Assembly (NCBI GenBank): GCA_023425865.1
Contig: JAFABV010000080.1
Span: forward strand, 62,001 to 126,000
DNA: 64,000 bases
Direction: 5' to 3'
Source: Bacteroidota bacterium
GTDB taxonomy: Bacteria > Bacteroidota > Bacteroidia > Bacteroidales > Bacteroidaceae
The notes below the pieces were generated by a model. It had not been told where the DNA came from and did no database searches. It worked only from the letters and a program-made list of their open reading frames with translations. Positions 26,010-32,718 of this stretch are shown here, piece by piece. Every line of letters starts with the position of its first letter. Within the stretch, counting starts at the first letter, position 1. The position numbers and the translations under genes were made by a program.

Positions 26010-26957
26010 TTAGAGAGGGTATTCTTCAAAGGCGTAGAGCACCGTCGAGAGGTAGCGCTCGCCTGTGTCGGGCAGCAGTGTCACGATGGTCTTGCCGGCG
26101 TTTTCAGCGCGCTTGGCTACCTGAACGGCACCAAAGGCGGCAGCACCCGAAGAGATACCTACGAGCAGACCGTCTTGCTGAGCCAACTGACGACCCGTGC
26201 GGATGGCGTCGTCATTGTCTACGTCGAGCACCTCATCAATGACATCGGGGTTGTAAGTCTTGGGCACAAAGCCAGCACCGATGCCCTGAATCTTGTGTGG
26301 ACCAGAGGCGCCACCGTTGAGTACGGGCGAAGCAGAGGGCTCTACTGCAATAATCTTGATGTTGGGGTTTTTCTCCTTGAGATACTTGCCCACGCCCGAG
26401 ATGGTTCCGCCGGTACCCACGCCAGCCACGAAGATGTCGATTTTGCCGTCGGTGTCGTTCCATATCTCTTCCGCGGTGGTTCTGTAATGCTTCTCCGGAT
26501 TGGCCGGATTCTCAAACTGTTCGAGGATTACCGCGCCCGGAATAGCGTCGCGCAGTTCTTCCGCGGCCCTGATAGCGCCGGGCATACCGTCCTTGCCACT
26601 GGTGAGTTTTACTTGTGCGCCGTATGCCTTTACCAGGTTGCGACGCTCCACGCTCATGGTCTCGGGCATGGTGAGGATGAGGTTATAGCCTTTCACCGCA
26701 GCCACCAGAGCCAGGCCCACACCGGTGTTGCCGCTGGTGGGCTCGATGATGGTAGCGCCGGGTTTGAGCGTACCGTTTTGCTCGGCGGCCTCAATCATGG
26801 CCAGCGCGATGCGGTCTTTCACGCTGCCACCGGGGTTAAAATACTCCACTTTAGCGATAATGGGCTGCGTCAGTTCGTTCTGGGCAGAATACTTAGACAG
26901 TTCTACCAATGGTGTCTTGCCGATCAGGTCGGTCACTTGCTTATAAATCTTTGCCAT
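26010..26957 (-). CDS. cysK: Cysteine synthase A (O-acetylserine sulfhydrylase)
   Basis: CysK makes cysteine from O-acetylserine and sulfide with pyridoxal phosphate. The PLP lysine lies in FNPGGSVKDRIALAMI (about residues 40-55), the substrate loop is IEPTSGNTGVGLA, the phosphate loop is VAGVGTGGTISGVGKYLKE, and the C-terminal serine site is LLVGISSGAAAFGA. The 315-residue length is standard. It follows metY on the same strand after 112 bp that contain a heptamer repeat, so sulfide assimilation into cysteine and homocysteine is probably run together. Confidence 0.97.
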   Translation of the reverse strand: MAKIYKQVTDLIGKTPLVELSKYSAQNELTQPIIAKVEYFNPGGSVKDRIALAMIEAAEQNGTLKPGATIIEPTSGNTGVGLALVAAVKGYNLILTMPETMSVERRNLVKAYGAQVKLTSGKDGMPGAIRAAEELRDAIPGAVILEQFENPANPEKHYRTTAEEIWNDTDGKIDIFVAGVGTGGTISGVGKYLKEKNPNIKIIAVEPSASPVLNGGASGPHKIQGIGAGFVPKTYNPDVIDEVLDVDNDDAIRTGRQLAQQDGLLVGISSGAAAFGAVQVAKRAENAGKTIVTLLPDTGERYLSTVLYAFEEYPL

Positions 26958-27032
26958 GATATGGTCTCTTTATTTTTATGATTGATTTGATATGTCGCTT
27001 TGTTCAGTCTGGCTGCGCCACCTGGCTTAGCC

Positions 27033-27081
27033 AATTGTGAATTGTGAATTGTGAATTGTGAATTTTGAATTATGAATTTTG
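27033..27081. repeat. Seven-copy heptamer repeat at the metY stop
   Basis: Seven direct 7-bp units: four AATTGTG, then AATTTTG, AATTATG and AATTTTG. The last units encode the metY C-terminus (Gln-Asn-Ser) and its TAA stop; the rest lies in the metY-cysK spacer. Confidence 0.9.
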
Positions 27082-28362
27082 AACAGCCCTGAACGCCTGG
27101 TCGAGGTCATCGATGAGGTCTTCATAGTGCTCCGTGCCGATGCTCAGGCGTATGGTGCTGTCGTAGATGCCCTGTTCAGAAGCCTCTTCGGGGCTCAACT
27201 CCGAGTGTGTGGTGCTCTTGGGGTGAATCACCAGCGACTTCACGTCGGCCACGTTGGCCAGCAGTGAGAATATCTTGAGGTTGTCGATAAACTGCCAGGC
27301 CTCCTGCTCGCCGCCGTCGATCTCGAAGGTGAAGATGCTGCCAGCCCCGTTGGGGAAGTAGCGCTGGTAGAGGTCGTGGTTGGGATGACTCTCAAGCGAC
27401 GGATGGTTGATCTTCTTCACCAAGGGCTGCGACTTGAGGTAGTCTATAACCTTCTGTGTGTTGAACACATGGCGCTCTACGCGCAGTGACAGCGTCTCGA
27501 GTCCCTGAAGCAGTACCCAGGCGTTGAACGGAGAGATGGCCGCGCCCTCATCGCGAAGCAGCAAGGCACGCACGCGGGTGGCAAAGGGAGCCGGAATCTC
27601 GCCGAACTTCAGGCCATGGTAAGAGGCGTCGGGCTGTGAGAAGCCGGGGAACTTGTCGTTTTGCAGCCAGTCGAAGGTGCCGCCGTCAACAATGACACCG
27701 CCCAGCGAGCTACCGTGTCCGCCGATGAACTTGGTAGCCGAGTGTACCACGATGTCTGCTCCGTGCTCAATGGGACGAATGAGATAGGGTGTGCCAAAGG
27801 TGTTGTCGATGATGACGGGAATGCCGTGGCGATGGGCAATCTCAGCCGTGCGCTCAATGTCAGAGATGTTGGAGTTGGGGTTGCCCAGTGTCTCGATAAA
27901 CACCAGTTTGGTGTTGGGGCGAATGGCGGCCTCCAATTCTTCATAGTTGTCGGGGTCTACGAATGTCGACTCAATGCCGTATTTGGTCAGCGTATGTGCC
28001 AGCAGGTTGTAGGTGCCGCCGTAAATGGTCTTTGTGGCCACCACGTGGTCGCCCGAGTAGGCGATGTTGGTAATGGCATAGGTCACGGCGGCGGCGCCAG
28101 AGGCTACAGCCAAACCGGCCACGCCACCTTCGAGGGCAGCCACGCGATCCTCAAAGACGCCTTGTGTAGAGTTGGTCAATCGCCCGTAGATGTTTCCGGC
28201 GTCCTTCAAATGAAAGCGGTCGGAGGCGTGTTGAGAGCTGTGAAAAACGTATGAGGTGGTCTGGTAGATGGGCACGGCGCGGGCGTCGGTTGTGGGATCG
28301 GCCTGTTCCTGACCTACATGCAGTTGTAATGTCTCAAAGTGAAGTTTCTTTTCGCTACTCAT
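27070..28362 (-). CDS. metY: O-acetylhomoserine sulfhydrylase (aminocarboxypropyltransferase)
   Basis: MetY is a PLP enzyme of the Cys/Met-metabolism family that makes homocysteine directly from O-acetylhomoserine and sulfide. Family motifs: YQTTSYVFHSSQHA near the start, YGRLTNSTQGVFEDRVAALEGG, the cofactor region DNTFGTPYLIRPIEHGADIV, and the PLP lysine in VHSATKFIGGHGSSLGG. VKSLVIHPKSTTHSEL near the end is typical. The ATG at 28362 (MSSEKKLHFETLQLHVG, 430 residues) is chosen over the ORF start 12 codons upstream because it gives the family length and follows an A-rich leader. The last codons and stop lie within a heptamer repeat. A -7 element and a large inverted repeat lie upstream. Confidence 0.93.
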   Translation of the reverse strand: MSSEKKLHFETLQLHVGQEQADPTTDARAVPIYQTTSYVFHSSQHASDRFHLKDAGNIYGRLTNSTQGVFEDRVAALEGGVAGLAVASGAAAVTYAITNIAYSGDHVVATKTIYGGTYNLLAHTLTKYGIESTFVDPDNYEELEAAIRPNTKLVFIETLGNPNSNISDIERTAEIAHRHGIPVIIDNTFGTPYLIRPIEHGADIVVHSATKFIGGHGSSLGGVIVDGGTFDWLQNDKFPGFSQPDASYHGLKFGEIPAPFATRVRALLLRDEGAAISPFNAWVLLQGLETLSLRVERHVFNTQKVIDYLKSQPLVKKINHPSLESHPNHDLYQRYFPNGAGSIFTFEIDGGEQEAWQFIDNLKIFSLLANVADVKSLVIHPKSTTHSELSPEEASEQGIYDSTIRLSIGTEHYEDLIDDLDQAFRAVQNS

Positions 28363-28444
28363 AATCTTAATTTTTTTTTGCCATCCGTGGACCTTCATGA
28401 GAGGGCGGCCAGCGTGGTGAATACATTTATTGATATTTACACTG

Positions 28445-28452
28445 CAAAGATA
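28445..28452 (-). promoter_or_regulatory. -7 element of metY promoter
   Basis: Minus strand reads TATCTTTG, a match to the consensus, 82 bp before the chosen ATG. The start of a 47-bp inverted repeat lies 28 bp further upstream. Confidence 0.6.
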
Positions 28453-28480
28453 CGCCGAATATCCATGCGGTGAAATAACA

Positions 28481-28527
28481 CACTTGGGGCATATTAGCTA
28501 CCATGTTTGTGGTATATGCCCCAAGTG
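28481..28527. repeat. 47-bp inverted repeat upstream of the metY promoter
   Basis: Perfect 14-bp arms CACTTGGGGCATAT (28481-28494) and ATATGCCCCAAGTG (28514-28527), with an inner ACCA/TGGT stem. There is no U-run. It may be an operator, a cruciform or the remnant of a mobile repeat. Confidence 0.85.
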
Positions 28528-28580
28528 CGGTAACTGAGCGTGCCAAAGCGTGGATGAAAAGGCCTGCAGCGGCGTCTCAT

Positions 28581-28656
28581 ACGGGGGTAAGCATGCCGTA
28601 ATGCCATTCCGGCTACGCCGTGACGGCATTACGGCGGCCCCGTAACATGGTTACGG
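28581..28656. repeat. Compound palindrome in the metY-ATPase spacer
   Basis: Nested inverted repeats: ACGGGG (28581-28586) with CCCCGT (28638-28643), GCCGTAATGCC (28595-28605) with GGCATTACGGC (28625-28635), and an overlapping CCGTAAC/GTTACGG hairpin (28640-28656). The overlap would allow alternative folds. Confidence 0.75.
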
Positions 28657-28685
28657 CTACCCGATATGTGTGTGATATATACTAC

Positions 28686-28967
28686 GCGAGTTCGGGATAA
28701 GATGAGTAGGCAAACAGCGGCCATTGGGTGAGCATGGGGGTAGTCATGATAAATGGGGCGGTTGTGAGTCCCCCAAGCTGCCGTTTCAACTGCCCTCCGC
28801 GCCTATGGCAACGACGGGCGGGCTAAATGAGAAGCCCCATGTCATCGGATGATTTTATATAGAATGATGTTATGGTTTCATATAGAACCATCGGATGGTT
28901 TCATATAGAATCATCGGATGGTTTTATATAGAATTATCGGGCTGTAGGGTGCGAACGGTTGGGCGTA
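28686..28967 (+). repeat. Dispersed intergenic element, copy A
   Basis: This stretch aligns with 42540-43023. The first block (from GCGAGTTCG, about 50 bp) and the second block (28737-28967) match with scattered differences, and the last 32 bp are identical. It contains the 23-bp array of locus 2. It lacks a ~200-bp segment present in the other copy. The whole 28363-29059 spacer holds no recognisable gene. Confidence 0.85.
28844..28935 (+). repeat. Four-unit 23-bp palindromic tandem array, locus 2
   Basis: Units at 28844-28866, 28867-28889, 28890-28912 and 28913-28935. The unit combines the 9-bp palindrome CATCGGATG with the inverted repeat GGTTTCATATAGAACC. A 32-bp tail starting ATCGGGCTGTAGGG follows, identical to that of locus 3. 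Confidence 0.93.
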
Positions 28968-29036
28968 TATACTAAAAAAACGTTGTCGGACTATAAATTA
29001 AGTGGGTTGACAAGGGTGCTTTATGATTATTTTTCC

Positions 29037-29044
29037 TATTTTTG
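29037..29044 (+). promoter_or_regulatory. -7 element of the ATPase/DUF4435 pair
   Basis: TATTTTTG matches the consensus and lies 15 bp before the ATG at 29060, predicting a very short leader. No good -33 is visible. Confidence 0.5.
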
Positions 29045-29059
29045 CGTATAACAAGACAC

Positions 29060-29890
29060 ATGATACCCGACATGCAGAAATACGCGGACTATATTAAGCA
29101 GATAGAGATCGACTCGCTTTGGAGTGGTCGCAAGCACATCGTATGGAACCTCGACCGCCAGATCAATGTGCTGAGCGGCATCAACGGCGTGGGCAAGTCG
29201 ACCATCCTCACCAAGGTGGTCAAAGGGCTTGCGGCCGGCGGCGAGTTTCCCAGTCACCTGCTCAAGGGCGTGCGCCTGAAGGTAGAGCCCGAGGATGCCA
29301 AGTGGATACGCTACGACCTCATCAGAGGGTTCGACCGGCCGCTGCTTAATTATGATGTGGTGGGCAAGATGGACGCGACACTCGCCACCGAGCTCGACTG
29401 GCAGCTCTTCCAGTTGCAGCGCAAGTATCTCGACTACCAGGTGAACATCGGCAACCGCATCATCGAGGTGCTGCAGAGCGGCAGTCCCGACGCCGCGGCG
29501 AAAGCACAGGAAATATCGGCGCCCAAGAAGAAGTTCCAGGATATCATCGACGAACTTTATGCCGATACGGGCAAGAAGATCATACGCACCGAAAACGAAA
29601 TACGGTTTGCCCAGATTGGCGAAACCCTTGTGCCCTATCAGCTGTCGAGTGGCGAGAAGCAGATATTGGCCATACTGCTCACCGTGCTGGTAGAAGACCA
29701 GCAGAACTATGTCTTGTTTATGGACGAGCCCGAGGTGAGCCTGCACATCGACTGGCAGCAACAGCTCATCGACCTCATCCTGCAACTCAATCCCAACGTG
29801 CAGATTATTCTCACGACCCACAGTCCGGCGGTCATTATGAATGGCTGGATGGATAAGGTGACCGAGGTGAGCGACATCACCGAGGAGTGA
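29060..29890 (+). CDS. Compact AAA/ABC-type ATPase (OLD/AriA-like), pairs with DUF4435 gene
   Basis: This 276-residue soluble ATPase belongs to the AAA_15/AAA_21 group. Walker A is SGINGVGKST (39-48), the ABC-like signature is LSSGEKQIL (195-203), Walker B is VLFMDEPEVSLH (218-229) and the switch His is in LTTHSPA (251-257). Between them lies a short helical segment (about 100-180) with KKKFQDIIDELY, much smaller than the coiled-coil arm of SMC or full OLD proteins. The ORF also opens with a TTG six codons earlier, but that lies on the -7 element, so the ATG at 29060 is used; 29072 is also possible. The next gene, 105 bp on, encodes a DUF4435 TOPRIM-like protein. That order recalls the AriA-AriB (PARIS) and split OLD nuclease layouts. 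A housekeeping role cannot be excluded. Confidence 0.85.
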   Translation: MIPDMQKYADYIKQIEIDSLWSGRKHIVWNLDRQINVLSGINGVGKSTILTKVVKGLAAGGEFPSHLLKGVRLKVEPEDAKWIRYDLIRGFDRPLLNYDVVGKMDATLATELDWQLFQLQRKYLDYQVNIGNRIIEVLQSGSPDAAAKAQEISAPKKKFQDIIDELYADTGKKIIRTENEIRFAQIGETLVPYQLSSGEKQILAILLTVLVEDQQNYVLFMDEPEVSLHIDWQQQLIDLILQLNPNVQIILTTHSPAVIMNGWMDKVTEVSDITEE

Positions 29891-29995
29891 GCGGCACACA
29901 AGCGCTCGCCCTGGTGCTACTCCGCTGAGGCGTGAGAAAGCGTGACGGGGGGCGGATGGCTGCCCCATATAGAATGTTAAACATAGGGTTCTGAA

Positions 29996-31027
29996 TTGAA
30001 AAAATCTCTTCGCGACAATATCACTTCCAGCTACTTTGAGGCAGCCAACCGGCTTAACTCCAAGCAGTCGCGGCGTAAGATCATCGCTTACGTCGAGAGT
30101 TACGACGACGTGTTCTTCTGGCGGTCAATCCTGAGTCGGTTTGAAACCGACAGGGTTTACTTCGAGGTGATGCTTCCCTCGCGGGTGGGGAAATTGGAGC
30201 GAGGCAAGAAGGCCGCGCTCATGAGCCTGCTCTCGGGCAAGGTGGGGCAGGGCATGATAGCCTGTGTAGATGCCGACTACGACTATTTGGAGCAGGGGGC
30301 CACGCCAACATCGCGTGAGATTCTGCACAATCCCTACATCTTCCACACGTATGCCTATGCCATCGAAAACATGCAATGCTATGCGCCGTCACTCCACGAT
30401 GTATGCGTGGCGGTGACGCTCAACGACCATACCATCTTCGACATTGAGCAGTATCTTGCCGACTTCTCGACGATTATCTATCCGCTCTTTGTCTGGAGCA
30501 TATGGTATTACCGCACGCCCAACTACGGGCAGTTTACCATTACCGACTTCCTTCGTGTCATCGAGATTAGCAGTTTTTCGTTTGCCTCGGCCTCCGAAAA
30601 CCTCCACCGCTTGCGCAGCAAGGTGGGTAAGCGCGTGGAGCAGCTGAAGCGTGCCAACCCCGATGCTCGTGAGAGTTATGCCCGCGTGAAGGACGACTTG
30701 GCACGCTTGGGCGTCACACCCACGACCACCTATTTATATATACAGGGCCATCATCTGTTCAATAGGGTGGTGTTGCCCATGCTTGACAAGATTTGCGAGA
30801 AGCTGGTGCGCGAACAGGAGAACCAGATTGCGCGTCAGAGCGTGCATGGCACACAGCGTCGCAACGAGTTGTCGAGCTATTCCAACAGCTTAGAAGACCT
30901 CGTGCCCATGCTCAAGAAGAATGTGGGTTTCATGCGGTCGGAGCAGTATGCCCGCATACGTCAAGACTTGGAGCGCTTCATGGAGTCACAGCGGCAGGCC
31001 GACGACGCACAGCCCGTAAGCTCATGA
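29996..31027 (+). CDS. DUF4435 TOPRIM-like protein (AriB/OLD nuclease-like)
   Basis: This 343-residue soluble protein shows the DUF4435 pattern. There is an acidic site KIIAYVESYDDVFFW (E34, D37, D38) after the first strand, a second acidic cluster ACVDADYDYLEQG (D92, D94, D96), then YAIENMQCY (121-129). This matches the TOPRIM metal-binding arrangement (Glu, then DxD) of OLD-family and AriB nucleases. The C-terminal half is helical and of unknown role. Translation must start at the TTG at 29996: an in-frame TAG ends at 29986, there is no ATG before residue 59, and the first acidic motif is at residue 32. An AGGG at 29985-29988 is correctly spaced as a ribosome site. It is likely the effector partner of the ATPase upstream. 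Confidence 0.82.
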   Translation: MKKSLRDNITSSYFEAANRLNSKQSRRKIIAYVESYDDVFFWRSILSRFETDRVYFEVMLPSRVGKLERGKKAALMSLLSGKVGQGMIACVDADYDYLEQGATPTSREILHNPYIFHTYAYAIENMQCYAPSLHDVCVAVTLNDHTIFDIEQYLADFSTIIYPLFVWSIWYYRTPNYGQFTITDFLRVIEISSFSFASASENLHRLRSKVGKRVEQLKRANPDARESYARVKDDLARLGVTPTTTYLYIQGHHLFNRVVLPMLDKICEKLVREQENQIARQSVHGTQRRNELSSYSNSLEDLVPMLKKNVGFMRSEQYARIRQDLERFMESQRQADDAQPVSS

Positions 31028-31113
31028 GCGTGCCGGGAGAAAGGGCTTTGCGCCAGCGTCTGATGGTCACAAGACAGTAGAAAGATTACCTCATATAATA
31101 TGTATAAAACCTT

Positions 31114-32022
31114 ATGGAAAAACGATTGATGACGCTGCTGCTGCTTGGCGCCAGTGTTCTTGTTGCCCATGCCCAACTGTTGTATCGTGTCTCAGGTAAC
31201 GGCCTCGATAAGCCGTCGTACGTCATCGGCACACACCACTTGGCCAGCACGCAGTTTGTAGACAAGATTGTCGGAGTGAAAGAGGCCTTGGCCGCTACCG
31301 ACCAGGTGTACGGCGAGCTGGCTTTCGAGACGATGTCTAACCCCGACAGCATGGCCTACCTGCAGCGTGCCATGATGCTGCCCGAGGGCAAGCACCTGAA
31401 GGACATCCTCACCGCCGAACAGTATCAGAAGCTCAATGCGCTGCTGACGAAGACCATCACCGTAGACCTCACCAACCCGCAACTGGAAGCCCAGCTCGGA
31501 CAGGTGTCGCCCATGGGCATCGTCACCCAGCTCACACTCATATCCTACATGATGCGCCACCCCGGTGAGTTCGACCCCACCAACGGCTTCGACCAGTATT
31601 TTCAGACTGAGGCCAAGAAGAGCGGCAAGCCCAGCCTCGGCCTTGAGACCATGGCCTTCCAGGCACAGGTGCTGTTCAACGGCAGCAGTCTCGAAAGGCA
31701 GATTGAGCGGTTGGAGTGTTATATCGACAACAAGGAGTTCGCGGACATGATGACCGAAGACATGACCAAGGCGTTCTATGCACAAGACCTCGCTGGCCTG
31801 AAGAAGGCCATGGACGAGAAACTCAACAACGGCTGTGACGACACGCCCGAGGAAGAGGCCACGCTCATCAGCAACCGTAACGCCGACTGGCTGAAGAAGA
31901 TGCCGGCCATCATGGCTGCCAAGCCCACCTTCTTCGCCGTGGGGGCAGGGCATCTGCCCGGCGACAAGGGTGTGCTTGAGGGGCTTAGGCGGTTGGGTTA
32001 TACCGTCGAAGGCGTGAAATAA
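31114..32022 (+). CDS. TraB/GumN family protein, exported
   Basis: This 302-residue protein has a signal peptide (MEKRLMTLLLLGASVLVAHA). The TraB/GumN fold follows: SYVIGTHHLAS near residue 36 (GxxH motif), YGELAFETM, GFDQYFQTEAKKSGKPSLGLET in the middle and AVGAGHLPGDKGVLEGLRRLGY at the end (second conserved GxxH). These histidines and glutamates form the metal-dependent protease site described for the related eukaryotic TIKI proteins. The role in Bacteroidetes is unknown. It starts 86 bp after the DUF4435 gene without an evident promoter, so it may be read from the same transcript. A textbook terminator follows. Confidence 0.88.
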   Translation: MEKRLMTLLLLGASVLVAHAQLLYRVSGNGLDKPSYVIGTHHLASTQFVDKIVGVKEALAATDQVYGELAFETMSNPDSMAYLQRAMMLPEGKHLKDILTAEQYQKLNALLTKTITVDLTNPQLEAQLGQVSPMGIVTQLTLISYMMRHPGEFDPTNGFDQYFQTEAKKSGKPSLGLETMAFQAQVLFNGSSLERQIERLECYIDNKEFADMMTEDMTKAFYAQDLAGLKKAMDEKLNNGCDDTPEEEATLISNRNADWLKKMPAIMAAKPTFFAVGAGHLPGDKGVLEGLRRLGYTVEGVK

Positions 32023-32073
32023 GCGTGACGGGGAAGTCGAATGACGGCATTAAAAGATTGTTATTTTTAGTGG

Positions 32074-32100
32074 GCGGAGCATCGGTGCTCCGCTTTTTTT
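32074..32100 (+). terminator. Rho-independent terminator after the TraB gene
   Basis: Perfect stem GCGGAGCA/TGCTCCGC with a TCGG loop, followed by seven T. The U-run ends 3 bp before the -7 element of the next gene. Confidence 0.93.
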
Positions 32101-32103
32101 CGT

Positions 32104-32111
32104 TATTTTTG
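32104..32111 (+). promoter_or_regulatory. -7 element of the DUF4250 gene
   Basis: TATTTTTG, 32 bp before the ATG at 32144. The -33 position falls inside the terminator stem and has no TTTG. Confidence 0.55.
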
Positions 32112-32143
32112 CACCCGTAATTTATAGTAAATACAAATAAGAT

Positions 32144-32329
32144 ATGGATCATTTACCCCAAAACGATATACCCATGCTGGTCTCTGCCATCAACTTCCTG
32201 TTGCGTGACGAGGAATTTGACGACCTCGACCAGATTTGTTACCATTATCATATTGTGCGTGCCGACCTTGAGCAGCGTATGGCTGCCGCAGGTTTTCAGT
32301 ATTCAGAAACAGAGAAAAGATTCTGGTGA
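32144..32329 (+). CDS. DUF4250 small protein
   Basis: This 61-residue protein is soluble. PMLVSAINFLLRDEEFDDLDQICYHYHIVRADLEQRMAAAGFQYSETEKRFW follows the DUF4250 pattern: a short helix, a Leu-Asp-rich CYDL-like turn, and a closing GFxYxxxxxxFW. The family is widespread in gut Firmicutes and Bacteroidetes and has no known function. The helix-turn-helix-like layout could suit nucleic-acid binding, but that is a guess. It has its own -7 element directly after a terminator. Confidence 0.8.
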   Translation: MDHLPQNDIPMLVSAINFLLRDEEFDDLDQICYHYHIVRADLEQRMAAAGFQYSETEKRFW

Positions 32330-32337
32330 GATGGATT

Positions 32338-32446
32338 GTTGGTGGGCTGACGGGTTGGATGATTGGCTTGATGGGATGTAAGCGAATGACTCACCCAATA
32401 GCCGACAAAACAGCAAATCAGCCCGCCAACCCACCGACCCACCAAC
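32338..32446. repeat. GC-rich imperfect inverted repeat between two small genes
   Basis: Arms 32338-32358 and 32426-32446: GTTGGTGGG pairs with CCCACCAAC and GGGTTGG with CCAACCC, separated by a 5-base mismatch. The spacer between the two small genes is otherwise low-complexity and shows no coding sequence. Confidence 0.7.
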
Positions 32447-32461
32447 GCCCCAGCCCCCCCA

Positions 32462-32713
32462 ATGACTAAAGACGCCATAGAGCAGGCTTACAGTTTCCTG
32501 CATCAGAAATACCGCGTATTTCAGTATTCGCGTGACGACCGGCAGAAAGAAGACATAGAGTACGCGGTGACCAGCTTCGTAGAAACCATGCGTCCTGACC
32601 TTTACGATGCCATATCGCAAGGGCAGGACGATTATCTCTTTGTGCACAGCAGGTTTGCCGTAGACCTGCCTTCAGCCGTGCAACGGCTCGAACAGCTGAT
32701 GGAGACGCTGTAA
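32462..32713 (+). CDS. Small protein of unknown function
   Basis: This 83-residue acidic, helical protein (TKDAIEQAYSFLHQKYRVF, DDRQKEDIEYAVTSFVETM, FAVDLPSAVQRLEQLMETL) has no signal peptide or membrane span. I do not recognise the family. Composition and codon use look like a real gene rather than a shadow. It lies 132 bp after the DUF4250 gene on the same strand and ends 5 bp from the convergent ZIP gene. It may share the DUF4250 transcript. Confidence 0.6.
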   Translation: MTKDAIEQAYSFLHQKYRVFQYSRDDRQKEDIEYAVTSFVETMRPDLYDAISQGQDDYLFVHSRFAVDLPSAVQRLEQLMETL

Positions 32714-32718
32714 CGGCA

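Noticed and set aside
25971..26981. 336-codon plus-strand frame antisense to cysK
   Set aside because: It covers the whole CysK gene on the other strand; CysK is unambiguous and the antisense product shows no family features.
28844..28935. CRISPR array
   Set aside because: The units are contiguous 23-bp tandem repeats without spacers, number only four, and no cas gene is in the window.
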